A stretch of DNA of 64,000 nucleotides, from positions 2,852,001 through 2,916,000 of the forward strand of contig JAFEKR010000002.1 of NCBI GenBank assembly GCA_019022495.1, read 5' to 3'. The position numbers and the translations under genes are program-made. Numbering within the stretch: the stretch's first letter is position 1; every line of letters starts with the position of its first letter. Shown one piece after another: positions 20,353-30,757 of this stretch. The notes beneath the pieces were generated by a model. It saw only the letters and a program-made list of their open reading frames with translations. It was not told where the DNA came from and searched no databases. This DNA is from Epichloe hybrida. Taxonomy: Eukaryota > Ascomycota > Sordariomycetes > Hypocreales > Clavicipitaceae.

Positions 20353-22584
20353 CTAAGCCGAATACCTTGATGTCGTCACCCCAGCCCCCTCCTCCCGTCT
20401 TGTCATCATCCCCCCTCCATTCGTCCCGTCTTTCCGTGGCCCTCCCCCGCTGCCTGCCGCCTGCACCGACGCATCAATCTCTCTCATCCAGGCCTTCCAG
20501 TCCATCCTCTTGGTCTTCCACGTGTCGCCTTTCCAGGAGCGCCACACGCTTCTGCCCATCCAGCTTTGGCGCAGCTCGGATTCCTGCGCGGCGAGCGCCT
20601 GCATCATGGCCTCTTTGACGTGGAACGGAATGCTCAGGTCCTTGCCTTTGCTCGGCACCTCGGCCACGGCATTGATGAGGTTGTGCCCGAACTGGGACGT
20701 GGAGAGCTGGGACACGTGGGGGATGAGTGATGAGGCGAGCGACTTCTGGAACACCGAGTTGGTCGAGGGGGTGGAGAGGGCCGTTGTGAGGAGCCTGACG
20801 GTGGGCATCGACGTGGTTGCGAGGCGGACGAGGTGAGGGGGGGGGAGGGCGAGGATGGACTCGTGGACGGCCTTGTTGGGGCCTTGGATGGAGAGGATGG
20901 TGCTGAGAAGGTGGGCGCCGTGGGATTGTATGGCGTACTGGTTGCGGGAGATGGCGTCGTGTTTGGGGTTTGGGTTGGCTTTGGGTTTGGGTTTGGGTTC
21001 GGGGTTGGAGTCTGCCTGCTCGGCGGTGAGGCCGCAGAGGGTGAGGACCAGGTCGGCGGGCTGGGAGCCGCAGCCTTGTTTGAGGCCCCTCATGAGTTTG
21101 CGGGTTTGGTCGTGGGCGGAGCGGGCGGCGCAGCGCTCGAAGAGGGTTCGCAGGACGTTGAAGCGTGTTTTGGAGACGAGCTGGGGCACCGTGGGGGCGA
21201 TCTTGTCGGCCGCCTCGATGAGGTCGTCTTTTCCGAGGCGGTTGAGCACTTTGATGGCTGGGTAGCAGGAGATGTCGTTGCGGACGTAGCCTTCCATGCG
21301 GGGGAGGAAGAAGTTGCGGTTGAGCTGCTTGAAGATCTTGCCTGGGCAGTGCTGGACGAGCGTCTCGATGAGCCGCGAGCCTATTTGGTCGTAGATCATG
21401 CCGTTGATGAACTCGGAGGCCGGGGAGGAGGGGTCTGACAGGGACTTGGGCGCGCCGGGGAGGAGTTGTTGGAGGAGCGATGGTCCGGGGCGCGAGGGCG
21501 GAGAGTCGTCGGTGGATGATGGATCTGCGGTCGTGGTCGTGGCCGTGGCCGTGGCCGTGGCCGTGCTTGCCTTGTCCTTCTTGTCGCCCTTGTTGAGCGT
21601 CATGTCCAGCTCGAGGAGGAGCTGGAGCGTGGGGTTGCCGATGGGGTGTTTGGCGAGGACGCGCAGACCGGTGCCGTCCAGGCCGGCCGTGGCGTCGGCG
21701 ATGATCTTGTTCACGGCGACGGTGAAGGAGGCCGGGACGACCCTGGCGCCCTTGTTCTGCTCATCTGCGGCCGCGGAGCCGGCGACCGAGATGTTCTCCT
21801 TCTTCCTGCTCTTCATGAGCGCCTGGCCGGACGAGTCGTCGAGCGGTCGGCCGGACAGGACGAGGAGCAGCACGCGCAGGGCGTGGGAGGCGAACCGGTC
21901 CGTGATGAGGAAGCTCAGGCTGCCCTCGAGCTCGTCCAGCGTCGCCAGGAAGAGCTCCTCCATCGAGGCCTCGGGCTTGTGTTCCTCGGCGCTCGCGCCC
22001 CGCGTGTCGAGCATGAAGCCGGCGAGTTCTTGCGTCACGACGCCGGCGGATCGCAGGAAGAGCGCTTCGCAACAGTGGCTCGCGAACCGGTGCTGCACCA
22101 GCGACAGGAAATGGCTGCCGAATGCTTCGAAGAGGTGCTTCTTCTGGGCCGTGCTGGACAGCTGGATCAGTCTCTCCATCAGCCGCGAGCAGGACTGGCT
22201 ACTCGCGAGCTTGAGCTCCTTGCCCAGGGCCTCTTTGAAGACGCTCTGTAGGAATATGTCTCGGTCTTCGGCCGTGGGGAATTGGTTCAGTTCGAGCATC
22301 TCGTCTGCTCGTCTGAAATACTCTTGCTCTTCGTCCGCTAGCATGCCGAAGAATTCCTTCTCCTCGAGCCCATTGTGCTGCTGCTTGTCTTGGTCCTGGT
22401 ATTGGTATTGGTAGTCCTGATAGCCTTGTGCGGCGTCGTCATTCGCGCCGTCGTCATGGAAACCCTCGTCTTCGGTACGCTGCCGCTTTGATTCGGAGTC
22501 ATTGGTGCTGCCGCTGTCTTCGCATCTCCGCTTGCGCTTTCTTTCCTCGCGCCCAGCGCCGCGTTTGGTCCGTGGCTTCGGCAT
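20353..22584 (-). CDS. nop9: Nop9, Pumilio-repeat ribosome biogenesis factor
   Basis: A single exon of 743 residues. The frame is open 49 codons further upstream, but the start at 22,584 gives MPKPRTKRGAGREERKRKRR, the basic nucleolar-type N-terminus expected of Nop9. It is followed by an acidic/Gln-rich linker and the EYFRRADEMLELNQF entry helix. Pumilio-like repeats cover most of the rest, for example SRLMERLIQLSS, FASHCCEALFLRSA, DRFASHALRVLL, GSRLIETLVQHCPGK and QFGHNLINAVAEV. Nop9 binds the 20S pre-rRNA/18S 3' region and is needed for small-subunit maturation in the nucleolus. Oddities are a low-complexity TATATATTTT-type insert about halfway, encoded by a GTGGCC repeat near 21,535-21,565, and a K-P/N-P repeat. 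Convergent with the upstream-coordinate neighbour. Confidence 0.92.
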   Translation of the reverse strand: MPKPRTKRGAGREERKRKRRCEDSGSTNDSESKRQRTEDEGFHDDGANDDAAQGYQDYQYQYQDQDKQQHNGLEEKEFFGMLADEEQEYFRRADEMLELNQFPTAEDRDIFLQSVFKEALGKELKLASSQSCSRLMERLIQLSSTAQKKHLFEAFGSHFLSLVQHRFASHCCEALFLRSAGVVTQELAGFMLDTRGASAEEHKPEASMEELFLATLDELEGSLSFLITDRFASHALRVLLLVLSGRPLDDSSGQALMKSRKKENISVAGSAAADEQNKGARVVPASFTVAVNKIIADATAGLDGTGLRVLAKHPIGNPTLQLLLELDMTLNKGDKKDKASTATATATATTTTADPSSTDDSPPSRPGPSLLQQLLPGAPKSLSDPSSPASEFINGMIYDQIGSRLIETLVQHCPGKIFKQLNRNFFLPRMEGYVRNDISCYPAIKVLNRLGKDDLIEAADKIAPTVPQLVSKTRFNVLRTLFERCAARSAHDQTRKLMRGLKQGCGSQPADLVLTLCGLTAEQADSNPEPKPKPKANPNPKHDAISRNQYAIQSHGAHLLSTILSIQGPNKAVHESILALPPPHLVRLATTSMPTVRLLTTALSTPSTNSVFQKSLASSLIPHVSQLSTSQFGHNLINAVAEVPSKGKDLSIPFHVKEAMMQALAAQESELRQSWMGRSVWRSWKGDTWKTKRMDWKAWMREIDASVQAAGSGGGPRKDGTNGGGMMTRREEGAGVTTSRYSA

Positions 22585-22960
22585 TGTGATTGGAACTCTA
22601 GCCTGGTTGACAAGAACATCCGTGGCTCGGCAGCCTGGATCTACGTTGAGTGAAGGAGCAAAATATGGAGTCTCCAACTTTTTTTTTTTCTCTCGTTGGC
22701 GGCCGATAAGGTCTAATCGGTGTGTCCCCACCTAGATCTCTCGGCACTACGGATTACAGTACATGTAATCCGTACTCTGTATGTACTCCGTACTCTTTAG
22801 TATTCATGTACACACCAACAATATATGCACTCCTTCTTCAATTGAGAATCATGGCTGAAAATCTTGGCTTTTTCCAGCGTCCAATTAGTGCAATGCGCCA
22901 TCTTGTAACGTGCTCAGCTTCGTATCCCATCATTCCTCACATCTATACTTTTTTACTCGT
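22585..22960. promoter_or_regulatory. nop9 promoter / 3' flank of the decarboxylase gene
   Basis: 376 bp between the nop9 start and the stop of the upstream decarboxylase, both on the minus strand. It contains a T-run at 22,679-22,689 and TACGGATTACAGTACATGTA-like palindromic words near 22,747-22,800. No gene. Confidence 0.5.
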
Positions 22961-24734
22961 CTAGTTTTGGTGGGCAACTTCTGGAGCAAGCTCCTCCAAG
23001 GCTTTCGTCAAGCCTTCGACGGTCCCCGGCAACGTTTGCACATTCACCACAACGCGCAAGAAATGCCCGACATCTCCCGGGGCGTAATCCACCATGAATC
23101 CTCTGCTGATGAGCTTTTCGACAATCTTCTTTGTCCGGCCAGTGTTCACCGCTGCATCATTCGACAAGTCGCCGTTGGGCGCGTAGTAGAAACACACTTG
23201 CAGACAGGGAGGTGGATCCGTTGATACCATGACAAAGTTGCCCGTCTGCTGGACCGACTTGTACAGGTGCGACGCCATGTCGAAGGCGTGGTCAACCTGC
23301 TTCTCGAACCCGTCGGCGCCGTAGTACAGCCATGCCAGCGCGACTTTCAAGCTGTCTCCGCGACGGCCGCACTGCAAAGTGAGATCGGCCAAGTCCCAAG
23401 TCTCCTCGTTGGCGTTGGTATGGAAGAGATATCCCGCCGCAGTGCTGTTGGCCTTGTTGAATATGCTCATGTCCGGGCCGAGTAAGAAGGAGCAGGTTGT
23501 GGGAGCATTCATCATCTTGTGAGGGTTGATGGTGATGGTGTCGGCCAGATGGGATCCGTTCATCTTGGACTTGTGCTTGGCGGAAAGCACAACGGGTCCA
23601 CCCCAGCTCGCGTCGATGTGCATCCAGATTCCGAATTCTTTGCAGATAGCTGAGATGTCTTCGAACGGGTCGTAGGATCCTCGAACTGTAGAACCAGCCG
23701 TCGTGTTGACATAGAGAGGTGTTTTTCCCTCGTCCTTGGCACGAACAATCTGTTGGCGAAGCGCATCTGCCCTCATGCTTCCGCCGTTGTCGACAGGTAC
23801 CTTGCACACGTTGGCGGAACCGATTCCGCAGATCATGGCGCTCTTCTCAACGGAATAGTGGCCATGGGCACTGGTGAATACAACAAAGTCATATTTTCTT
23901 CCGTTGCCTTCCGTCTTGGTATCTGGGTATAGGGTGTTTCGAGCAACTACGAGGGAGGTGAGGTTGGAGGAGCTGCCGCCCTGGCAGGTTATACCACCGG
24001 CCCTTGGACCAACGAGGCCGAATTTGTTGGCGAGTGCGCGTGCGGTTGTCTTCTCGATGATGGTCAGCGCTGGCGAGACCTGATACACGTGCACCTGCTC
24101 GTCATCTGATTAGCGAATGTTGTGGGAGCAAAATCATGACATCTCTGGCAGGGAAAAAAACTGTTATGTGACCAGCGTACGTTGGTATTGAGAACCGACA
24201 GCACAATATCTGAGATGACGCCGACCTGAAGACGAGTCAATACTTGTTTTGTAAGTCAAGAGATGAGAGTCATGACGTCTTGATAGACGAACCGGGCTGT
24301 TGCTGGCGTAGAGCTTGTCCATGAAGCCCTGGTCCCAGGTGTTGACACTGTACTTGAGTACATTGGCGATGCCCTCCAAAAGTCCTTGTCGCCCTTGGCC
24401 CTCGGCTGGTAAAAGGAAGTTGAGCTGCGTGGCAAGTTGTTCAGGCTTGACATTCTCTACGAGCACGTTATGGGAATTTCCTGCGGCGTCAACTGGCAGA
24501 CGGCCGGTTTGCCGGTGGGCGGCAGCATCGTCAGCAGCTTTGACAAACGGCACGATTAAGTCACGCACGGCCAACAAAAGCTTTTCCGAACAAGTCAGCT
24601 CACCATCAATCATTTTGGTATAGAAGCAAGACTTGGATCAAAGACAAGCCACATACATCATTCAGTTCCTCGGCTCTGCGCAACGGAGGCACGGAGCCAT
24701 TAGCCGCATGGCCCTTGGTGGCTGAAACAGACAT
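22961..24734 (-). CDS. Group II PLP-dependent decarboxylase (glutamate/cysteine-sulfinate decarboxylase-like)
   Basis: Four exons: 24,657-24,734, 24,293-24,580, 24,181-24,225 and 22,961-24,094, giving about 514 residues, the usual family length. Spliced joins restore the conserved text NSPVGVISDIVLSVLNTNV and HVYQVSPALTIIEK. Fold-type I landmarks are AHGHYSVEK, TAGSTVRGSYDP, WMHIDASWGG (Asp near residue 298) and the PLP lysine in INPHKMMNAP (Lys330), followed by LQCGRRGDSLK. It resembles animal GAD/CSAD more than bacterial-type GadB, so it would decarboxylate an acidic amino acid (glutamate, cysteine sulfinate or aspartate); the substrate cannot be decided from sequence by eye. Intron 2 uses a weaker GTTCGT donor. 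Likely cytosolic. Confidence 0.9.
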
Positions 24735-26816
24735 TTTTTTCTTTTTGCCTCTTTCTCGGTCTTGCTGTAGGGTAGGGGGTAGGGTAGAATATGGTTGAGC
24801 GGGAGGAGAAGAAGAGATTGACGTGTGGGGTTTAATAAGGCTGATGAATGAATGAAGTCGACTGTTGTGCTCGAGTCTAGGAAAGTGGGATGTAACATGG
24901 AGAACAGAGGCCAGAAAGACGGAAAGGACAGGAAACGAAAGAGGGAATGAGGGAATACAGACTAGTCTACGGACGTACAAAGAGGGCGGACGGATCAGGG
25001 AAGGATCAAGGACGGACGGCGAGATTGAACCCGCAAAAAGTGGCGCCAAGTGGTTGTTGGCCAGGCACGCCTTTGAGTCTGTTGAGTCTGAATGCGCTCA
25101 TTGCAAGTTGTTGCGGGTTATTGCAGGTTTTTGCAAGTTGTTGCAGGTTTTTGCAGGTTGTTGCAAGTTGCTGCAGGTCGTTGCCATTGGGATGCGGAAT
25201 ATCCGATCGCCGGCCGCCGACCACCGGCCTATTCAAAGTCGATGAGAGAAAGCACGCCGGATACGGCTCTGAGCAGAAAAGCCGGCAAGAGCACCATTGC
25301 TCCTGCTGGAGCTGCTGGAGGATTTATTTGTCTCTTCTCGCCATAGCCCAGATGGCCCTGGTTCGTCGGCATCAGATTCAGCCTGCGTTCCTTTTTCTCA
25401 AACAACATCCAAGGTCGAATGGTATGTATGTATTTGGGACCCTTGGAAAGAACATACGGACTGCTCCGTACACGAGATGAAAAAGCACTTTTTGGAGAAT
25501 TAAGAGATCCACCTTCCGCATGTGTGCCGCATGTATGCCGCATGTATGCATGGTCTGCATGGTGGTGTGTGTGCATGTGATTGCGAGCCCACGACACATG
25601 GGCGGGACAGTTCCTATCGATAAGAGATGAGATGAGATCAGGCGGACAACTATGTACATATGTACAAGCCACACGCTGAGGTATCGGCCAGTTTCCCGAA
25701 AAAAACCAAAAAAAAACCCCCCAAAAAAAAACCGCTTACTCACGACTCTGGTCCAAACAGGAATTTCTGTCAATTCCCGGCTATTTGCTATTTGATGAGA
25801 CAGCTTGCCCGCACAGACTAGACCCAGGCCCCCTTTTCTGCCACCGGGGGGGGGAAATGGAATGTCTTTTGCTTTTTACGCTGCTTTGACCGACCGTCCG
25901 TCTCGTGAATCCCATGGATCCCATGCTCGTGCCGTCAGATCTCGCCTGCACAACTTCTCGCCTAGTGGGCCTAGTTGATAAGTAGTGGGTGGGTCACTGG
26001 TGGGTGGGTCACTGGTGGGTGGTGGGTTGTGTGTGTACAATGTAATCCCGTAGGGCCGCCGTGGCGCGCGCGCTGACTCATCTCTTCATCACCCGATTGA
26101 ACAACTTTCGGTATCAAGGCATCAATCAGTCCGGCAAGTGCGAATTGCGGGGCACGGATTAGCATGGATTCGTCAGGACGGGTTACTGTGTTACAATCTG
26201 CACAGCTACGTCGCATTGAAGGCGTCCCGACCGGCCGTTTTTATATGTACTCGCTCCTTCTCTCCCTTGACTTCTCGCATTCCCCAGCCGCGCCTTGCCT
26301 TGCCTTACCTTGCCTTGTCCTCCTGCACCTTTCCCGCCTTTCCCGCCTTTCCCATTCAGTGTGAATTGTGAATTGCCTCTCGCCAGATCTTAGCGTAAGC
26401 GGCGTAGCAAGTCTTCTGGGTTTCTTTGGGTTTCTGTGTCGCGATTTACGCTTAAGAGCTTGCCGAATACTGTCTCGTGTCCTTTTCCCTTGCATCATTA
26501 TTCTTCTTTTCTTACCGCTGCCTCAAGGTCCCCTTTGTCGAGCCACAGCAGCCTACACCAGGTATTTGCGCCCAATTTGTGCAGCAAAGACAACTTTTTG
26601 TCCTATCTAGACAGAGACGAACTACACGGTCAGATCGAGGCCGTCATTTTAAGCTAGTCAGCCGCCTTTGCCCTCCGCGCGGCCCTGCGACGACGCCGAG
26701 GCCGGAAACTTTGGGCAGATCGATTCGCGCATATTAATTACTTGGTCTCCGCACAACCACAGCCACGAAAGAACCAAGCCCAGGCCGTTTCCTAGGTGTC
26801 CCTGTGAACTCTCGCC
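24735..26816. promoter_or_regulatory. Long divergent intergenic region
   Basis: Between two divergent genes (decarboxylase and Ras-like GTPase). It holds a TTGCAGGTTGTTGCAAG-type imperfect repeat at 25,096-25,185, GCATGTATGCC repeats at 25,518-25,560, C- and A-runs at 25,700-25,732 and a GTGGGTCACTG repeat at 25,984-26,025. Pyrimidine-rich sequence before 26,817 fits a fungal core promoter. I see no supported gene. Confidence 0.55.
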
Positions 26817-27623
26817 ATGTCTTCTCAGCTGGAGCAGAGACCAGCTGTGCCCATCTCCATCACCATCTGTGGTGACGGCGGTTGCGGAAAGTCGTCCATT
26901 ACCCTGCGCCTGGTCCGTTCGCAATGGACGTCCGAGTATGACCCCACGATCGAAGACTCCTACAGCGTCACTCGTCGCATCGACGGAACAACGTACCATC
27001 TTTCTCTGACAGACACGGCCGGCCAGGAAGAGTACCGGGGCATGTGGGCGTCCTCGAACCTCGGCGCCGATGCTTTCCTCATGGTATACGACATCACGTC
27101 GCGCGATTCGCTCGAAGCCCTGCAATACTTTGACGATCTCATCGACATGGAGGCCGAAACTCGCCTGGACAACGCGGAACGCGCGCGCAAAGCAGGTGTC
27201 AACCCAGGCCATGCCAACACCGGCAGCGGGAGTGGATCAAGAACAGTTCTTCCTGTCAAGATTGTAGCCGGAAACAAGTGCGATCTCCAAGAGAGCAGGC
27301 ACGTCCCCGCCGCCATGGGCCTCGACTGGGCGCGCAAACGAGGATGCGGCTTCATGGAGACGAGTGCCCGGTTGGAAGTCAACATCGAGGAGACGTTTGC
27401 CCTCATTGTCCGCCGTGTAGTGGAGAGACGACGACTTGCCGAGATGGGCGTACTGGACAACACGGAGATGAACGCGCGGGGCATGACCAAGCCGCTCACG
27501 CCTCTCCCGACCGATAGCGAAAGTGAAAAGAGAGCGCCGGGCCTAAGGGGTCCGAATTCGAATGGCGAAACACGCGTTGGTCGTGGCCAAGGCGCCTTCT
27601 GGAAGAAGCTGCGGTGCTGGTAA
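26817..27623 (+). CDS. Ras-family small GTPase with unusual C-terminus
   Basis: Single exon, 268 residues. All G motifs are present: G1 GDGGCGKSS (19-27), G2 Thr44 in YDPTIEDSY, G3 DTAGQEEY (66-73, with the catalytic Gln70), G4 NKCD (153-156) and G5 ETSA (181-184). The effector loop is Ras-like. Two oddities: an insertion of about 25 residues (AERARKAGVNPGHANTGSGS and following) before the G4 strand, and a C-terminus KKLRCW that lacks a CAAX box, having Cys at the second-last position after a basic stretch. It probably acts as a membrane or signalling switch, but how it would attach to membranes is unclear. The start is the first ATG after a pyrimidine-rich leader. Confidence 0.9.
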   Translation: MSSQLEQRPAVPISITICGDGGCGKSSITLRLVRSQWTSEYDPTIEDSYSVTRRIDGTTYHLSLTDTAGQEEYRGMWASSNLGADAFLMVYDITSRDSLEALQYFDDLIDMEAETRLDNAERARKAGVNPGHANTGSGSGSRTVLPVKIVAGNKCDLQESRHVPAAMGLDWARKRGCGFMETSARLEVNIEETFALIVRRVVERRRLAEMGVLDNTEMNARGMTKPLTPLPTDSESEKRAPGLRGPNSNGETRVGRGQGAFWKKLRCW

Positions 27624-28677
27624 AGGATTTGGCTCGGCCTGCCTCCTCCCCCAACGAACCAAACCAAACCAGACCAGACCAAACCAAAGAAAAAAAAAAA
27701 GAAAAAAAGAGGCTGATATGAGATATGTCAAGCGTGGAGCGCTGCTCGCCTATGTTTGTTTTCTCACTTCCATTCCGGGCATATATACCACGCCACGTTG
27801 GCCACATTTCCGCCTTTTCCCATGTACCCCGGACATGTACGAAACCCGGCTTCCCCGGAGTTTGATTCTTTTACACATTAAGTGAAAAACCTACTTTCAC
27901 TTTTCTGTCCATTTTTGAATATTTCGGGCCGGCGGGCTTCCACCCATGTGGATATATACCATATTGCTGGGGCGTCGGGGGATTTCGCAGAAAAAAAAAC
28001 CCAAATTCACGGGCGGATATCCCGTGGAGTTTTGATATCATGGTGCGAATATTGGATCAAGTGTTTAGTTTCTGGCTCAGGGACGGGTTCGGCTTTGGTT
28101 CACAAGAGCGGACATGGCGTGGAATTGGGTGGGAAGGGGGGAGGGTAGCTTTTGAGCTGAGCCTCCAAGACCTTGGTTCTTATGAGCTCAACATGAGTGA
28201 TGAATGCATGGTGAAGAGTGTATCGTTTCTTGAATAGGATTCCAACATGTCGGTTCAATATGCCTCGGGGACGGTGTTCGCCGAAGAGGCTTCGAACTTG
28301 TAGGGCACGCACGTTAGTTTGCGGTCGTTTATGCAGGACCAAGTACGAGTTGTCATGCTACGAGGTTCAGCAGGCTTTTGTTATTCGGCATGGAATGCCA
28401 CGAGCTTTGCACCACACTACACTACATACTACACCAACGGGAGCTGTCGTGAACCGAGCACTTTGACATTCTGATTCCGATGCGACTTGGGCACCAACTT
28501 TACTTATATCTAGACACGGGAGTAGCGACAAAGCCAAGGAATTTGAAACAAACAAACAAACAGGTGGATGGAAGAAATCTATAAACAAGATAGACATGAA
28601 ACTTTCCACAGACGCCAATGTCGCTCGCTCGCCAGTTCCACGTCTCAGACGTGGCCTTTATAATGACAAGGCGCGCA
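27624..28677. other. Intergenic, tail-to-tail
   Basis: Spacer between the Ras-like gene and the AMMECR1-domain gene. It has AACCAAACCAGACC repeats and A-runs just after 27,640. No gene is supported. Confidence 0.6.
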
Positions 28678-29502
28678 TTACTGCGCCGTCGCCAGCCACT
28701 CCCTCCACTTCTTGAACTCTGGATAATCCAGGCTTGCCTTGCGGCCCTGGTACCGCGTGACCTTCAAGTTGAGCGCCTTCCACGCGGAGCGGCCGCCGGC
28801 CCAGCCCGCCTTGCGGACCAAGCTGTACAGCGCCTCGTCCTTGGTCCAGCCCTGCTCGGCGGCCACGTCGGGGAGGTAGGTGGCCCCGTAGCGGCGGCCG
28901 GCGTCGGAAAAGGAGAGCCTGATGCCGTGGGTGCCAATGTCCCAGTCGTACGCGTCGGCGGCGTCCTCAAAGTCCGTCAGGAGCGTGACGGCAACTTGCA
29001 GCCGGGGCAGGTCTCTCTTGGTGACGGGGGGGAAGCGCGTGTCGTGCAGGGCGGAGATGAGGGCGTACTCGGGGAGGCCCGTGGACAGGGGCTGGGCCTC
29101 GAAGGTGCCGATGCAACCGCGGAGGGAGACGTCGCTGCCGCTGCCGCTGCCGGAGGAGAGGGTGTTCCACGTCACGAAGAGGGGCGCCGATGTTGGGGCG
29201 CCGAGCGAGAGGGACGAGATGGATGTCGCGGGGGTGGAGGCGGCGGTGGCGGTGGTGGTGGTGGACGACGGCGACGGCGACGATGAGGATGAGGAGGAGG
29301 GTGACGATGAGTCGGTTGCGTCGGCGGCGAGGCGACGCAGTGCTTGGGGCTGGGGAGGAGCTTTGCTGGCCGGCGAGGAGGAGAGGGAGCTCGCGTAGAG
29401 GGCGTAGGACGACTCGATCTCGCCGAGGGAGAGTGGTTTGCGGCTCTCGAGGTGGGCGTCGAGGGCCTCGAAGCAGGTGAGGCAGTGGGCGGCGGTGGCC
29501 AT
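28678..29502 (-). CDS. AMMECR1-domain protein
   Basis: Single exon, 274 residues. The N-terminus MATAAHCLTCFEALDAHLES leads into the domain, which is split by a Ser/Thr/Ala low-complexity insert at about residues 63-100. The hallmark LRGCIGTF lies at 127-134, followed by EYALISALHDTRFPPVTKRD, an HGIRLSF strand, GATYLPDVAAEQGW and RKAGW near the C-terminus. AMMECR1 proteins are conserved from archaea to humans. The human gene is linked to a contiguous-gene syndrome, and the biochemical role is still not well defined. The low-complexity insert is encoded by GC-rich repeats and gives long shadow frames on the other strand. Confidence 0.92.
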   Translation of the reverse strand: MATAAHCLTCFEALDAHLESRKPLSLGEIESSYALYASSLSSSPASKAPPQPQALRRLAADATDSSSPSSSSSSSPSPSSTTTTATAASTPATSISSLSLGAPTSAPLFVTWNTLSSGSGSGSDVSLRGCIGTFEAQPLSTGLPEYALISALHDTRFPPVTKRDLPRLQVAVTLLTDFEDAADAYDWDIGTHGIRLSFSDAGRRYGATYLPDVAAEQGWTKDEALYSLVRKAGWAGGRSAWKALNLKVTRYQGRKASLDYPEFKKWREWLATAQ

Positions 29503-30480
29503 GATTTTGTCGTGTGAAGTGAAGGATTACAAAGACGAGGCGAAGGGCTCACCCAGATTGATCTGTCATACAGTATATAGACTCGTTCTTGACTTCCTTG
29601 TTATGTAATACGTAAGCTCGAGCACTGACCCCCGCATTTTCATGAGCGACCCAGCGGCAGGCTCACGTCGCAAATCCTCTACTTCGTCGAGGTCTCGAAG
29701 CTCCGGCGACATTACGAAAAGGCCCGCCCCACGGCTGATACCCTCCATCTCATATGTACATGCGTGTCTATGTATAGACTTGACGCTGGTCAGCCGTTGC
29801 GCCCCTTGTTTTGAGTCGTCGCCTGCAACACTTAGTCAGCTGCGCCCTGCCCTGCCCTGCCCTGCCTCGCCAACGACACCAACTCTTTCGTCTTCCCGTC
29901 AAAGCCATCAGCCATCAGCCATCAGCCATCGTCTCTTCGCTGCGACGAAAATCCCGGCCATGGCACGATCCCGTCTTTTCTCGTCAAATTCATCCATTCC
30001 CCCCACGACAACTCCGGGAAAAGCCCACTCGTGTCTCGTCTGATGGTCTCAACCTCGTCTCTGAAGCACGCCTCCGTTTCATCGCGTTTGGGGCCTTGGT
30101 CTGGATTTTCCTCGAGTCCAAGAAAGCTCTGGGGACCGGAACCCATGATCCCAAGCTGACTCCGTCGTCCCTTTTTTTCCGTGCACTGTCCGTCTCACTC
30201 CCCTGCTTGTCCAATTGTCCGATGTAGCAGGTCATTCATGGGTAAGAATTGGCTTGTCGCAAGATTGCAAATAAATGCATTTGGGATGACGCTCCTCCAG
30301 CATTTCCCCCCTGGCCTTTTCTCGTCCAGCGTATGTATATATCTCGGTCTATCCCTCCGCCAACTCCCGTCTTCTCAATCAAATCGTCGGCTTGATAACA
30401 AACACCCATCTCTAAATCACGTTCTGTATTTCTACCAATCTTTCCCCAAAGCTGCATTAAACAATACCCACTTCTCCACC
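29503..30480. promoter_or_regulatory. Divergent promoter region
   Basis: Shared upstream region of the AMMECR1-domain gene (-) and the small secreted protein gene (+). It contains CCCTGCCCTG repeats (29,846-29,866), a CAGCCAT triplicate (29,908-29,930) and a pyrimidine-rich stretch with a CAAT-like sequence before 30,481. No other gene is supported. Confidence 0.55.
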
Positions 30481-30757
30481 ATGAAGTTTGTCGCCCTTAC
30501 CCTCTTGGCCGTAGCCACTGCCGTCATGGCCGCTCCCCAGAGTAGGTTCCCCATCCCGAGTAAATATCGCAACGAGAAAAAAAAAAGGGGGGGGGCATCA
30601 TGACTGACAATAGACAGCCGAAAAAGACGACCTCTTTATCCGCCAAGAATTCGTCGTCGACACTCAGCTCCCTACCATGACCGACAAGCAGGGCAACGTC
30701 GTCCCCTTCGACGTCAATGGCGTGAACATGGACGACACGGACGGTGACGTCGAGTAA
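30481..30757 (+). CDS. Small secreted protein (66 residues)
   Basis: Two exons, 30,481-30,541 and 30,618-30,757, joined in phase 1 through a 76-bp intron (donor GTAGGT, branch-like CTGAC, acceptor GACAG). The intron carries an A10/G9 run. The first exon encodes a clear signal peptide, MKFVALTLLAVATAVMAAPQ. The mature part, about 46 residues, is acidic, has no cysteine, and includes KDDLFIRQEFVVDTQLPTM, DKQGNVVPFDVNGVN and a DDTDGD tail. A KEX2-like dibasic site is absent. Small secreted proteins of this type are common in ascomycetes and may be wall-associated, signalling or effector-like; I do not recognise a named family. The ATG context (CACCATGAAG) is strong. Confidence 0.75.

Noticed and set aside
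20833..22414. Long plus-strand frames opposite nop9
   Set aside because: They are shadows of a GC-rich coding region; the translations are Ser/Gly/Val-rich without domains, whereas the minus strand encodes Nop9 throughout.
28922..29480. Plus-strand frames opposite the AMMECR1-domain gene
   Set aside because: Arg- or Val-rich shadow translations of the low-complexity insert; the minus strand has the LRGCIGTF hallmark.
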